DNA of 64,000 nucleotides from [Clostridium] symbiosum (GCA_036419695.1 CP143946.1:786501-850500), one strand, 5' to 3'. Shown: positions 25,355 through 35,003, numbered from the stretch's first letter. A program made the numbers and translations. The notes: a model not told the origin generated them from the sequence alone.

Positions 25355-26302
25355 ATGGAGCCGTTGAATTTACCTATTACGGGTATCTGTTCTTTTGGCA
25401 AATATCCGATTTGTACCGACCTTGATGAACTTGATGCGGATATAGCAGTATTGGGGGTACCTGTAGACTTTGCGGTAGGTTTTATGAGCGGCGCGAGGCT
25501 GGCCCCGAGAAGAATCAGGGAAGCATCCACCCAGTATGGCCGCGGGAAGACGGGGTACTATGACTTTGAGAGTGGTAAGCAGAGACTTGCATCGCCTTTA
25601 AAGATTGTAGACTGTGGGGATGTCGATGTACTACACAGCGATTTTAATTACACCTTCGCCAATGTAACGGAAAGTGTAAAGAAGATTATCAGAAAAGGAG
25701 CCGTTCCCGTTGTTATGGGAGGCGACCACTCTATCTCTATTCCAGTGGGAAAAGCACTTGAGGAGCTGGGGGAGGAAGTGTGCGTAATACAGTTTGACGC
25801 CCACCTCGACTGGACCGACCATGTCGGGCCTTTGAAAACCGGCAACGGAAGCCCGATGAGGCGTATGTCGGAGATGGACCATATCGGACCGATGGCACAG
25901 ATTGGTTTAAGGGGTATGGGAAGCAGCAGGAAAACAGATTTTGACGATGCCAGGAAATACGGCAGTGTTCTCATCTCGGCACGCGAGGCAGAGGAGATTG
26001 GCGTAGAAGGCGTTCTGGCAAAGATACCAAAAGCAAAGAATTATTTTCTTACGATAGATATTGATGGATTTGATATGTCCATCGCACCGGGAGTTGCATC
26101 ACCGCTGCCCGGAGGACTTTTTTATAACCAGGAATGCGACATCATAGACGGTATCGCAAAGATGGGAAAAATCGTGGCAGCCGACCTCGTGGAGGTGGAT
26201 CCGATGTTTGACCCGTCGGGAATTACATTGCGGCTCGCGTCATTGATGATGATGCATGTGTTCGCCAAGATAGAGGAACAAAAAGAAACAGACAAGGGTT
26301 AA
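25355..26302 (+). CDS. hutG: Ureohydrolase (agmatinase/formimidoylglutamase family)
   Basis: Manganese ureohydrolase of 315 residues. The binuclear metal ligands are present: His125 in GGDHSI, Asp148, His150 and Asp152 in FDAHLDW, and Asp235 and Asp237 in TIDIDGFD. The family cleaves guanidino or formimino groups (arginase, agmatinase, formimidoylglutamase). The next genes encode HutD, glutamate formimidoyltransferase and cyclodeaminase, so formimidoylglutamate is the most likely substrate, giving formamide and glutamate. Agmatine or guanidinobutyrate cannot be excluded by motif. It starts the cluster. Confidence 0.82.
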   Translation: MEPLNLPITGICSFGKYPICTDLDELDADIAVLGVPVDFAVGFMSGARLAPRRIREASTQYGRGKTGYYDFESGKQRLASPLKIVDCGDVDVLHSDFNYTFANVTESVKKIIRKGAVPVVMGGDHSISIPVGKALEELGEEVCVIQFDAHLDWTDHVGPLKTGNGSPMRRMSEMDHIGPMAQIGLRGMGSSRKTDFDDARKYGSVLISAREAEEIGVEGVLAKIPKAKNYFLTIDIDGFDMSIAPGVASPLPGGLFYNQECDIIDGIAKMGKIVAADLVEVDPMFDPSGITLRLASLMMMHVFAKIEEQKETDKG

Positions 26303-26323
26303 ACAGGAGAGAGGGGTAAGGCT

Positions 26324-26941
26324 ATGGCAGAATACCAGGCGGAATTGTTACACAAAGAAGATTATAAGACGACGGAGTGGAGCGGCGGAATGACAACCGA
26401 ACTTTCCATTGCACCGGAAGGCAGCATTTATGCAGACAGAGATTTCATGTGGAGGCTGAGTTCAGCTACCGTGGAACTGGAAGAGAGTGATTTCACATGC
26501 CTTCCCGATTATGACCGCATTATTATGACACTGAAGGGCGACATCAGTCTTTCACATAACAACGACAACTGGATTGACCTGCCGGAATTTACACCGCATG
26601 CCTTTGACGGTAAAGATGAGACCGTGAGCAAAGGCAAAGTAATAGATTTCAACCTAATGTTACGGAAAGGCCAGTGCGCCGGACATGTGGTTCCGCTGCG
26701 CATGGAAGAGGGGGAAGGCTGCGACCTGCGCAGTATCCTTACTTTTGAGATGCCGGAGTACAAAGCAGTTATGGTTTACTGTTATAAAGGAACACTTGCC
26801 ATTACACTGGAGAACGGAAGTGAGTACCTTCTGGAAACCGGAGATACGATGAAACTGACCGGAAACTTCGGCGGGGCCAGCTGGTCATGTTCCGCAAAGA
26901 CGGCCGTAGCGGCTGTTGTGGCGGCCGTCCACTTCCAGTAA
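26324..26941 (+). CDS. hutD: HutD/Ves family protein
   Basis: 205-residue cupin-fold protein of the HutD/Ves family: YKTTEWSGGMTTELSIAP near the N-terminus, FMWRLSSATVELEESDFT, LPDYDRIIMTLKG and a second half with VVPLRMEEGEGCDL and GNFGGASWSCSA. HutD co-occurs with histidine utilisation genes and has been suggested to limit pathway intermediates, but its chemistry is not settled. It is 21 nt after the ureohydrolase and probably co-transcribed, which strengthens the histidine-degradation reading. Confidence 0.85.
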   Translation: MAEYQAELLHKEDYKTTEWSGGMTTELSIAPEGSIYADRDFMWRLSSATVELEESDFTCLPDYDRIIMTLKGDISLSHNNDNWIDLPEFTPHAFDGKDETVSKGKVIDFNLMLRKGQCAGHVVPLRMEEGEGCDLRSILTFEMPEYKAVMVYCYKGTLAITLENGSEYLLETGDTMKLTGNFGGASWSCSAKTAVAAVVAAVHFQ

Positions 26942-27080
26942 TAAAAGAGTTAAGATTATCTCAGGCTTATCCTGAATGACACAGAATAAGCTATAATAGA
27001 TTCATTATAATATATATCACCATTATATATATCACTATCACTATTATTTATCACTATTAAAACAGAGGAGGATCATTATC
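26942..27080 (+). promoter_or_regulatory. AT-rich leader with repeated TATCAC motifs before ftcD
   Basis: The gap has two TATAAT boxes (26992-26997 and 27006-27011) without good -35 partners. Four TATCAC motifs then occur in a run of AT-rich repeats (27009-27058), ending at the AGAGGAGG ribosome site. It could give ftcD its own start of transcription. Confidence 0.4.
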
Positions 27081-28007
27081 ATGGGAAACAAACTGATTGA
27101 ATGCGTACCGAACTACAGCGAGGGCCGTGACCTGCAGAAGGTGGAGCAGATCGTTGACTGCTTCAGAGGTAAAAAAGGAGTTAAGCTCTTAGATTACCAG
27201 ACAGACCCGAACCACAACAGATGTGTTGTAACTGTTATCGGTGAGCCGGATGAACTGCGCGACGCCGTAGTTGCTTCCTTTGGAAAAGCAGTTGAGTTAA
27301 TTGATATGACCAAACACGAAGGACAGCATCCTAGAATGGGCGCAGTTGACGTAGTTCCATTCATTCCTTGCCGTAACACAACCGTAGAAGAAGCAGATGC
27401 AGTAGCAAAAGAAGTAGCTAAGACAGTTGCTGAGAAATATGGTATTCCGTGTTTCTTATATGAAGATTCCGCTTCAGCTCCTCACAGAGTAAACCTTGCA
27501 AAGATTCGTAAGGGACAGTTCGAGGGAATGGCTGAGAAGATGAAAGACAAAGAACTGTGGGCACCGGACTTCGGACCGGAAACAATCCATCCTACAGCAG
27601 GTGTTACAGCAGTTGGCGCAAGAATGCCGCTCGTAGCATTTAACGTAAACCTTGACACACCAAACCTTGAGATTGCAAACCAGATCGCAAAGAGAATCCG
27701 TCACATCGGCGGCGGCTACCGTTATGTAAAAGCTATCGGTATCATGCTGGATGACAGAAACCTTGCACAGGTTTCCATGAACCTGACAGATTACACAAAG
27801 ACATCCGTTTACCGTGCATTCGAAGCAATCAAGATGGAAGCAAAACGCTACGGCGTTTCCGTATTAGAGAGCGAATTAGTAGGTCTTGTACCAATGCAGG
27901 CTCTGATTGACTGTGCTGAGTACTACTTACAGCTTGCAAGCTTCGGCCCGATGACATTCGACGCTGACAAACAGGTTATGGAGAACCGTTTACTGGAAGA
28001 GGAATAA
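27081..28007 (+). CDS. ftcD: Glutamate formimidoyltransferase
   Basis: Transfers the formimino group of formimidoylglutamate to tetrahydrofolate. The 308 residues cover the formiminotransferase domain only; the cyclodeaminase half of the mammalian fusion is the next gene here. Family stretches include ECVPNYSEGRD (8-18), KLLDYQTDPNHNRCVVTVIG, HEGQHPRMGAVDVVPFIP with the folate-site His, and IRHIGGGYRYVKAIG. Codon use is that of a strongly expressed gene. With FchA and Fhs downstream it forms a route from formimino carbon to formate. Confidence 0.95.
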   Translation: MGNKLIECVPNYSEGRDLQKVEQIVDCFRGKKGVKLLDYQTDPNHNRCVVTVIGEPDELRDAVVASFGKAVELIDMTKHEGQHPRMGAVDVVPFIPCRNTTVEEADAVAKEVAKTVAEKYGIPCFLYEDSASAPHRVNLAKIRKGQFEGMAEKMKDKELWAPDFGPETIHPTAGVTAVGARMPLVAFNVNLDTPNLEIANQIAKRIRHIGGGYRYVKAIGIMLDDRNLAQVSMNLTDYTKTSVYRAFEAIKMEAKRYGVSVLESELVGLVPMQALIDCAEYYLQLASFGPMTFDADKQVMENRLLEEE

Positions 28008-28117
28008 TCCAAATCCGGGACGCAGCCTGATAAGAACGATTTTGTAGTGACGCCGCCCCTGCTCTGAGCCGGGGCGGTACAACGAAAGTATGAATAAATG
28101 CGAGGAGATATACCACA

Positions 28118-28756
28118 ATGGGAGATTTAAAAGATTTAACAGTTGAGGGTTTTGTAGACGTAACAGCATCTGACGCACCGGCGCCAGGCGGCGGCAGCGT
28201 ATCCGCACTTGCAGGAGCGCTTGCAGCAGCACTTGCAGAGATGGTTGCAAATCTGACAGTAGGAAAAGCAAAATATGCAGAAGTAGAAGGTGAGATGAAG
28301 GAACTGGCAGCAGCCGGAGCCGCTATCAGAAAAGAGCTGGTAGAAGCTATCCAGAAAGACAGCACATCTTTTAACCTTTACATGGACGCTATCGGAATGC
28401 CTAAGGACACAGACGAGGAAAAGGCAGCAAGAAGAGAAGCGATGCAGAACGGCTTAAAAGCAGCAGCACAGGTTCCGCTTTCCGTAGGAGAGACTGCATA
28501 CAAGATTTTCCCAATCGCTGAAGCAGTAGTAAGCAGAGGAAATACAAATGCAGTAACAGACGGCCTTGTAGCAGCAATGATGGCACGTACAGCCGTAATC
28601 GGAGCATTATTCAATGTTAAGATTAACCTGGGCTCCATTAAAGATGAAGCATTCGTAGCTGAACTGTCTGCAAAGGTAAAGAGCCTCGAAGAGCAGGCAA
28701 TCGCTTACGAGCAGAAGATTTTAAAAGCATCTGAACTTTCCAATCAGTTATATTAA
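28118..28756 (+). CDS. fchA: Formimidoyltetrahydrofolate cyclodeaminase / methenyl-THF cyclohydrolase
   Basis: 212-residue FTCD_C-type protein: VTASDAPAPGGGSVSALAGALAAAL (about 11-35), then MVANLTVGKAKYAEVE and NAVTDGLVAAMMARTAVIGAL near residue 150. It releases ammonia from 5-formimino-THF to give 5,10-methenyl-THF; relatives (FchA) hydrolyse methenyl-THF to 10-formyl-THF. It lies between ftcD and fhs, exactly the order of reactions. Length is normal for the stand-alone domain. Confidence 0.93.
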   Translation: MGDLKDLTVEGFVDVTASDAPAPGGGSVSALAGALAAALAEMVANLTVGKAKYAEVEGEMKELAAAGAAIRKELVEAIQKDSTSFNLYMDAIGMPKDTDEEKAARREAMQNGLKAAAQVPLSVGETAYKIFPIAEAVVSRGNTNAVTDGLVAAMMARTAVIGALFNVKINLGSIKDEAFVAELSAKVKSLEEQAIAYEQKILKASELSNQLY

Positions 28757-28818
28757 TAATTTTATTGAACTTTATTAATCAAAACATAAAAAAATAAATC
28801 GATGGAGGGGAACATATC

Positions 28819-30486
28819 ATGAAAACAGATATCGAAATCGCACAGGAGTCAACACCGTTAAACATCCGTGAGATCGCCAAAGCAGCAGGCATTGACGAGA
28901 AATACTTAGAGCAGTACGGAAACTACAAAGCAAAAGTTGACTACAACCTGTTAAAAGAAACAGACAAAGAAGACGGAAAACTGATTCTCGTTACCGCTAT
29001 CACACCAACACCAGCCGGTGAAGGAAAGACAACGACAACCGTAGGCCTTGCAGACGGCTTAAAGAGAATTGGCAAGAACGTAACCGTAGCTCTTCGTGAG
29101 CCGTCCCTGGGACCGGTATTCGGCGTTAAGGGTGGAGCAGCAGGCGGCGGATACGCTCAGGTAGTTCCGATGGAAGACATCAACCTGCACTTCACAGGCG
29201 ATTTCCACGCAATCGGCGCAGCAAACAACCTGATTGCAGCAATGCTTGACAACCACATCTACCAGGGCAACGCACTCCGCATTGATCCGAAGAGAATCAC
29301 ATGGAAACGTGTTGTAGATATGAACGACCGTCAGTTAAGAAACATCGTTGACGGACTTGGAAGAAAAGTAGACGGCTTCACACGTGAAGACGGATATGAG
29401 ATTACCGTTGCAAGTGAGATCATGGCAGTTCTCTGCCTTGCAAACGACATCACAGACTTAAAAGAGCGTCTTTCAAAGATGATCATTGCCTATACATACG
29501 ATGATGAGCCTGTAACAGCAGGCGACTTAAAGGCAGCAGGCGCAGCAGCAGCCCTGTTAAAAGATGCCCTGAAACCAAACCTGGTTCAGACTCTGGAGCA
29601 TACACCTGCCTTTATCCATGGCGGACCATTCGCTAACATCGCTCATGGCTGTAACTCCGTTATCGCTACAAAGATGGCATTAAAGCTTGGTGATTACACG
29701 GTAACAGAGGGAGGCTTCGGCGCTGACCTTGGTGCAGAGAAATTCCTTGATATCAAGTGCCGTAAGGCTGGTCTCAGACCGTCCGCAGTTGTAGTTGTAG
29801 CTACCGTACGCGCTCTGAAACATCACGGAGGAGTTGCTAAGACAGAGCTCAACAACGAGAACCTGGAAGCACTTGAGAAAGGTCTTCCAAACCTGTTACA
29901 GCACGTAGAGAACATCACAAAAGTATTTGGTCTTCCCTGTGTCGTTGCTATCAACCGTTTCCCATTCGACTCCGAGGCAGAATTACAGCTTATCGCTGAC
30001 AAGTGCAAGGAGCTGGGCGTTAACGTAGCACTTTCCGAAGTATGGGCAAAGGGCGGCGAAGGCGGCGAGGAGCTGGCAAAAGAAGTAGTACGTCTTTGCG
30101 AGACAGAGAACAACTTTGAGTTCTGCTACGACGAGAACCTCTCCATCGAAGAGAAATTAAATGCAATCGTAACAAAGATTTACAGAGGCGAAGGCGTAGA
30201 GCTGGTTGCATCTGCAAAGAAACAGGCAAAGAAACTGACCGAGCTTGGATTCGGCAACCTGCCAATCTGTATGGCTAAGACACAGTTCAGCTTCTCCGAC
30301 GACCAGAAACTGACAGGCGCACCACGTGGATTCAAGATTACCGTACGTAACCTGAAGGTATCCGCAGGCGCCGGATTCATCGTAGCCCTCACAGGCGACA
30401 TCATGACTCTTCCGGGTCTTCCAAAAGTTCCGGCTGCAGAGAAGATCGATGTAGATGAGACAGGAAAGATTTCCGGTCTGTTCTAA
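28819..30486 (+). CDS. fhs: Formate-tetrahydrofolate ligase
   Basis: 555 residues, full length. It has the nucleotide loop [19 protein letters not shown] (about 62-80), [23 protein letters not shown] and [21 protein letters not shown]. It interconverts formate, ATP and THF with 10-formyl-THF. Placed after FtcD and FchA, and before a formate channel, it probably runs in the ATP-forming direction during amino acid catabolism, as known for purine- and histidine-degrading clostridia. It can also supply formyl-THF for biosynthesis. Confidence 0.97.
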   Translation: MKTDIEIAQESTPLNIREIAKAAGIDEKYLEQYGNYKAKVDYNLLKETDKEDGKLILVTAITPTPAGEGKTTTTVGLADGLKRIGKNVTVALREPSLGPVFGVKGGAAGGGYAQVVPMEDINLHFTGDFHAIGAANNLIAAMLDNHIYQGNALRIDPKRITWKRVVDMNDRQLRNIVDGLGRKVDGFTREDGYEITVASEIMAVLCLANDITDLKERLSKMIIAYTYDDEPVTAGDLKAAGAAAALLKDALKPNLVQTLEHTPAFIHGGPFANIAHGCNSVIATKMALKLGDYTVTEGGFGADLGAEKFLDIKCRKAGLRPSAVVVVATVRALKHHGGVAKTELNNENLEALEKGLPNLLQHVENITKVFGLPCVVAINRFPFDSEAELQLIADKCKELGVNVALSEVWAKGGEGGEELAKEVVRLCETENNFEFCYDENLSIEEKLNAIVTKIYRGEGVELVASAKKQAKKLTELGFGNLPICMAKTQFSFSDDQKLTGAPRGFKITVRNLKVSAGAGFIVALTGDIMTLPGLPKVPAAEKIDVDETGKISGLF

Positions 30487-30566
30487 AAACCGAATCAGTT
30501 CTTTAAGGACTGGGAGTACATTCAAAAGTACAGATACAGGCAGTGTATAGATTAGAGTGTAACATG

Positions 30567-30605
30567 AATGATGCCGCAGAAATTCTTTTCTGCGGTGTCA
30601 TTTCT
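30567..30605 (+). terminator. Terminator-like hairpin after fhs
   Basis: TGATGCCGCAGAA pairs with TTCTGCGGTGTCA around a short loop, then TTTCTT. The weak T-run suggests partial termination before the formate channel gene. Confidence 0.6.
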
Positions 30606-30669
30606 TATAATTGAAGGCATATTAAGAGCCATTCAGGGATTTTCTATTGCCGAACAGGGGAGGAATATT

Positions 30670-31491
30670 ATGAATCTTTTTACTGCTCCGGAAGTTGTAA
30701 TGAATTTTGCAGCCGCCGGTAAGAAAAAATCGGAATTATCTATTTTCAGGATGCTGGTATTGGGGATACTGGCGGGTATGTTTATCGCTTTAGGAGCCGC
30801 CGTCACCAATACGGCAGCCCACACAATTACGGACGTTTCTACAGCCCGTATCATCTGCGGCCTTCTGTTTCCGGCCGGACTGTCACTCGTTGTTTTAATG
30901 GGAGGAGAGCTGTTCACCGGGAACTGCCTGATCAGCATTTCCGTCCTGGCAAAAGAAACGACAGTGGCCAAGATGCTTAAAAACTGGCTGTTTGTTTATA
31001 TAGGAAACTTCATCGGAAGCATTATCGTAGCATTTGGCTGCGCATATTTCGGACAGATGAATTACTCCGGCGGCGGGCTCGCCGTATTTACGATGAAGCT
31101 GGCCGCCACCAAGGCCTCACTGCCGACAGGCAATGCAGTCGTTTTAGCCTTCTTCTGCAACGTACTTGTCTGCTTTGCCGTATTATGCAGCCTTCAGGCC
31201 AAGGATGTATGCGGAAGAATTTTCGGAACCTTCCTTCCAATCGCCTCCTTCGTTATCTGTGGATTTGAGCACTCGGTTGCCAATATGTACTATATCCCGG
31301 CCGGGATCTTCGCATCCCATGTGCCGGCTTACGCGGCAAAAGCGGCCGAAGCAGGCCTGGATCTGTCCATGCTGACCTGGGGGAATTTCATTGTGAAGAA
31401 TTTAATCCCGGTCACGATTGGGAATATCCTGGGCGGCGTATTTGTCGGCGTGGCGATGTGGCTTGGGCATATCTATAATGGGAAAAAATAA
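30670..31491 (+). CDS. focA: Formate/nitrite transporter family channel
   Basis: 273-residue membrane protein of the FNT family with six transmembrane segments. MNLFTAPEVVMNFAAAGKKKSELS leads into LGILAGMFIALGAA. The LFTGNCLI stretch and GNFIGSIIVAFG are family hallmarks, as is CGFEHSVANMYYIPAG with the central pore His. ATG 30670 follows GGGGAGGAA; upstream in-frame ATGs lack a site. In this position it most likely exports the formate released by Fhs. Nitrite or hydrosulfide are alternatives within the family. Confidence 0.9.
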   Translation: MNLFTAPEVVMNFAAAGKKKSELSIFRMLVLGILAGMFIALGAAVTNTAAHTITDVSTARIICGLLFPAGLSLVVLMGGELFTGNCLISISVLAKETTVAKMLKNWLFVYIGNFIGSIIVAFGCAYFGQMNYSGGGLAVFTMKLAATKASLPTGNAVVLAFFCNVLVCFAVLCSLQAKDVCGRIFGTFLPIASFVICGFEHSVANMYYIPAGIFASHVPAYAAKAAEAGLDLSMLTWGNFIVKNLIPVTIGNILGGVFVGVAMWLGHIYNGKK

Positions 31492-32058
31492 GTTGAAGAA
31501 GGAGAACGCCGCCGGGACGGTCGGGGGGCGGGATGGTGAGAGGGGGATTATGAGTCTTCAGCCCCGGGATTTAGGTTGTCGCGGGTGGGGAATTCGGGCA
31601 GAAAAAGTTCCTGCGGGAAACGCTTGCGCTCTTTGGAGTACATAGCGGACACTAACCTCGAAAAAACCTCGGTAAGTGCCGATGAACTCCCAGGTTCCCT
31701 GCGGAATCTTTTTCTCCCGGATTCCCCACAGGCAGGTTATGGCCCGGGACTGAAGACGCGTAGGTTTTCGCCATCCCGAACTCCGGCCTGCGGCGGCTGA
31801 ACTGTTCTATTTCTTCAAGTGGGAAGGGGACTGGAGCGGCCACTACGTTTCTTCGGATACGGGAGAAATTCCGCCTGTTCTGGTTGATTTAGCATCCGCT
31901 TTGCATTTCACAAGCGGGAGCGGGTCCCCGCGGGGATTTTTTCTCCCGGATTCAACCTTGCCATATCCTTTCAACCGGGACCGAAGGCTCACCCATGCGT
32001 CTCTCCGCCCCGTCCGCCATTTTACAGAGGTGTCCTTGCGTCCTCACATCCCAACTAA
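31492..32058. repeat. Large palindromic repeat element A
   Basis: 567-bp non-coding element, homologous to element B (42131-42840) in the opposite orientation. It begins right after the focA stop and ends 8 bp before the glpA promoter. Unit A1 (31552-31759) is a long imperfect hairpin: GAGTCTTCAGCCCCGGG at one end answers CCCGGGACTGAAGACGC at the other, with further paired arms inside (GGGGAATTCGGGCAG with TCTCCCGGATTCCCC). A second unit ending near 31990 (GGGACCGAAGGCTC) has lost about 140 bp compared with B. The outer ends are also roughly inverted (GTTGAAGAAGGAGAACGCC and the complement of TCCTCACATCCCAACTAA). Small open frames in it look accidental. Confidence 0.8.
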
Positions 32059-32065
32059 ATAAATA

Positions 32066-32094
32066 TTGACATTAAATCATAAATTGGTTAAAAT
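32066..32094 (+). promoter_or_regulatory. glpA operon promoter
   Basis: TTGACA (32066-32071), a 17-bp spacer and TAAAAT (32089-32094). A leader of nearly 200 nt follows, with a terminator hairpin before the first gene. Confidence 0.8.
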
Positions 32095-32125
32095 AAGGTT
32101 AAATAAATAAAAGCCTATGAGAGAT

Positions 32126-32180
32126 AAGAGTAAGGTATCAAGTGTCTTTGGACGCTTTGTTTCCTTACTCTTTTTGTTTA
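32126..32180 (+). terminator. Leader attenuator upstream of glpA (probable GlpP target)
   Basis: AAGAGTAAGG (32126-32135) pairs with CCTTACTCTT (32163-32172), then TTTGTTTATT. A second hairpin (GGCAG...CTGCC, 32183-32220) follows. A terminator between promoter and gene, in a window that also encodes GlpP, suggests antitermination by GlpP with glycerol-3-phosphate. Direct GlpP binding is inferred. Confidence 0.65.
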
Positions 32181-32288
32181 TTGGCAGTAAAAAAGTCTGT
32201 AAAACATACTTTTTGCTGCCGTTGACGGTGGACGAACCGGGTTATCCGCCCGGCGCCGTCATAACAAATGTAAAAGGAGAGAAGAAGA

Positions 32289-33725
32289 ATGAGCAGTTGT
32301 ATCTATGATGTAGTTGTAATCGGTGGCGGCGTGACAGGTTGTTCCGTTGCCAGAGAATTATCCAGGTATAATCTCCACACCTGCCTGCTGGAACGCGAGG
32401 AAGACGTTTGTTCAGGCACTTCCAAGGCCAACAGCGCCATTGTGCATGCGGGATATGACGCGGCCAACGGTTCCCTGAAGGCGAAACTGAATGTGCAGGG
32501 AAATGAAATGATGGAGCAGCTTTCAAAGGATTTACAATTCGATTTCAAACGCAATGGTTCCATGGTGCTCTGCTTTGACGAAAGTGATATGCCGTCCCTG
32601 GAAGCATTGTACGAGAGAGGCGTGAAAAACGGAGTTCCGGACCTTACGATTATCACAGGGGACGAGGCGAGAGCTAAGGAACCGAATGTGAGTGAGACGG
32701 TGGTTGCCGCCCTCTATGCTCCTACGGGCGGAATCGTATGTCCTTTCGGCCTGACCATTGCGATGGCTGAGAATGCGTATGAGAACGGCGTGGAATTCAG
32801 GATGAATACCGAGGTGGTCCGGATTGAGAAAACGGATTTCGGCTACCGGATAATCACGGCGGACGGTGAGATCGAAACAAAATATGTGGTAAATGCAGCC
32901 GGTGTTTACGCCGACGTATTCCACAACATGGTAAGTGAGAAGAAGCTTCAGATTATCCCCAGAAGAGGCGATTACTGCCTGCTTGACAAAGAGGCGGGAA
33001 ATCATGTGTCCCATACCATCTTCCAGCTACCGGGCAAATACGGAAAAGGCGTCCTGGTATCCCCGACCGTTCACGGCAATCTGCTGGTAGGGCCTACGGC
33101 AATCGATCAGGATGACAAAGAGGCTACCGCTACAACGGCGGAGGGACTGGCGGAGGCCGTTTCAAAGTCGGTTTTAAGCGTTAAAAATATTCCATTCAGA
33201 CAGACAATCACCTCCTTTGCTGGACTTCGCGCCCATGAGGTGAACGATGAATTTATCATTGGTGAAGCAGAGGATGCAAAGGGATTCTACGATGCGGCGG
33301 GAATCGAGTCCCCGGGACTTTCCTGTGCGCCGGCCCTTGGAAAATATCTGGCCGAAATGATTGCAGAGGCGGCTGGAGCTGAGAAAAAAGAAGATTTCAA
33401 GGCAACGAGAAAAGGATTTATCAAGGCAGCGGAGCTTCCACGGGAAGAGAGGGCAAAGCTTATCAAAGAGCATCCGGAATACGGTACCATCATCTGCCGC
33501 TGTGAGAATATCAGTGAGGGTGAGATTATCGACGCCATCAGAAGGCCGCTCGGAGCCGTATCCCTGGACGGAATCAAGAGGAGGGTGCGCGCCGGAATGG
33601 GAAGATGCCAGGCCGGATTCTGCACACCGAGGACGATGGAGATCCTTGCGAAGGAACGGGGCATATCAATGGAAGATATCTGCAAAAACAGAGCCGGTTC
33701 AGAATTGTTAAAGGGTGATAAATAG
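32289..33725 (+). CDS. glpA: FAD-dependent glycerol-3-phosphate dehydrogenase, GlpA-like with BFD-type [2Fe-2S] domain
   Basis: 478 residues. The N-terminal DAO domain has the FAD motif VVIGGGVTGCSVARELSRY (about 10-28) and SGTSKANSAIVHAGYD. The C-terminal 80 residues form a BFD-like iron-sulfur domain with CRCENIS and later GRCQAGFC, giving four cysteines. The layout matches the GlpA subunit of anaerobic glycerol-3-phosphate dehydrogenases. It is followed within 12 nt by a GlpB-like flavoprotein and a DUF1667 protein, the usual clostridial three-gene set. It oxidises glycerol-3-phosphate to dihydroxyacetone phosphate. The nearby GlpP and GlpK support this over other hydroxyacid oxidases. Confidence 0.88.
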   Translation: MSSCIYDVVVIGGGVTGCSVARELSRYNLHTCLLEREEDVCSGTSKANSAIVHAGYDAANGSLKAKLNVQGNEMMEQLSKDLQFDFKRNGSMVLCFDESDMPSLEALYERGVKNGVPDLTIITGDEARAKEPNVSETVVAALYAPTGGIVCPFGLTIAMAENAYENGVEFRMNTEVVRIEKTDFGYRIITADGEIETKYVVNAAGVYADVFHNMVSEKKLQIIPRRGDYCLLDKEAGNHVSHTIFQLPGKYGKGVLVSPTVHGNLLVGPTAIDQDDKEATATTAEGLAEAVSKSVLSVKNIPFRQTITSFAGLRAHEVNDEFIIGEAEDAKGFYDAAGIESPGLSCAPALGKYLAEMIAEAAGAEKKEDFKATRKGFIKAAELPREERAKLIKEHPEYGTIICRCENISEGEIIDAIRRPLGAVSLDGIKRRVRAGMGRCQAGFCTPRTMEILAKERGISMEDICKNRAGSELLKGDK

Positions 33726-33737
33726 GAGGAGCTTAAG

Positions 33738-35003
33738 ATGATGCATCATGATATTGTAATTATAGGCGGGGGTCCGGCGGGCCTCGCTGCAGCGGTTTCA
33801 GCACGTAAAGCAGGCGTTACGGATATCCTGATTCTGGAGAGGGACAATGTGCTGGGCGGTATTTTAAACCAGTGTATCCACAACGGATTTGGCCTTCATA
33901 CATTCAAGGAAGAGCTGACGGGTCCTGAATATGCAGCCCGTTATATTGAAATGGTGATGGAAGAGAAGATTCCCTACAGACTGAACACCATGGTAATCGA
34001 TATCAACAGTGAAAAAGAAGTGACCTATATCAATAAAGAGGAAGGCCTTACGACAATCAAGGCCGGAGCCGTCATCCTGGCAATGGGATGCCGCGAACGT
34101 CCGAGGGGAGCCCTCAACATCCCGGGTTACCGCCCGGCCGGAATTTTCTCCGCAGGTACGGCACAGAGACTGATGAACATCGAAGGTTACAGCGTCGGTA
34201 AGGAAGTTGTAATCCTGGGTTCCGGTGATATCGGACTTATCATGGCAAGACGTATGACGTTAGAAGGCGCCAAGGTAAAGGTAGTGGCAGAGCTGATGCC
34301 TTACTCCGGCGGCCTTAAGAGAAATATTGTACAGTGTCTCGACGACTACGGCATTCCGCTGAAACTGAGCCATACCGTAACAGAAATCCACGGCAAAGAG
34401 AGAGTGACGGGAATTACCATCGCCCAGGTTGACGAGAACAGAAAGCCGGTTCCGGGAACGGAAGAATTCTATTCCTGTGATACGCTTCTCCTTTCCGTAG
34501 GACTGATTCCGGAGAACGAGCTGACAAAGGGCGTAGGCGTTTCGATGAACCAGGTTACCTCCGGCCCGAATGTCAATGACCACCTTCAGACGGAGGCCGA
34601 GGGCGTATTTGCCTGCGGCAATGTCCTTCACGTACACGATCTGGTGGACTATGTTTCCGAGGAAGCAAACCTGGCGGGAAAGAACGCTGCGGACTATGTG
34701 AAAAACGGAACTGCCCCGGGCCGTGGAAAAGAAGTAAAGTTAGAAGCCGTAAACGGCGTCCGCTATACCGTTCCGCAGACGCTTGATATTCAGAATATGA
34801 ATGACCAGGTGGTAGTGCGTTTCCGCGTGGCCGACGTATACAAGGATCGTTTCATATCCGTATATTACGGGGATGAGAGAGTGTCAAAGAGGAAGAAGAA
34901 AGTCCTTGCCCCGGGAGAGATGGAGCAGGTTATCCTGAAAAAAGACAGCTTTAAAAACTATCCTGATTTAGAGAAGATTGTGATTTGTACGGAGGTGGAG
35001 TAA
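33738..35003 (+). CDS. NAD(P)/FAD-dependent oxidoreductase, GlpB-like partner
   Basis: 421 residues with two Rossmann motifs: IVIIGGGPAGLAAAVSARKAG near the N-terminus for FAD and VVILGSGDIGLIMARRM near residue 155 for NAD(P). AGTAQRLMNIEGYSVGKEV and EGVFACGNVLHVHDLVDYVSEE are typical of the family found between GlpA-like and DUF1667 proteins. It probably passes electrons from the GlpA subunit to NAD or another carrier. It overlaps the next gene by one base (TAATG), showing translational coupling. Confidence 0.87.
   Translation: MMHHDIVIIGGGPAGLAAAVSARKAGVTDILILERDNVLGGILNQCIHNGFGLHTFKEELTGPEYAARYIEMVMEEKIPYRLNTMVIDINSEKEVTYINKEEGLTTIKAGAVILAMGCRERPRGALNIPGYRPAGIFSAGTAQRLMNIEGYSVGKEVVILGSGDIGLIMARRMTLEGAKVKVVAELMPYSGGLKRNIVQCLDDYGIPLKLSHTVTEIHGKERVTGITIAQVDENRKPVPGTEEFYSCDTLLLSVGLIPENELTKGVGVSMNQVTSGPNVNDHLQTEAEGVFACGNVLHVHDLVDYVSEEANLAGKNAADYVKNGTAPGRGKEVKLEAVNGVRYTVPQTLDIQNMNDQVVVRFRVADVYKDRFISVYYGDERVSKRKKKVLAPGEMEQVILKKDSFKNYPDLEKIVICTEVE

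Noticed and set aside
27009..27058. AT-rich TATCAC repeats before ftcD as a CRISPR-like or satellite array
   Set aside because: Units are short, irregular and without spacers; more likely simple AT-rich promoter DNA.
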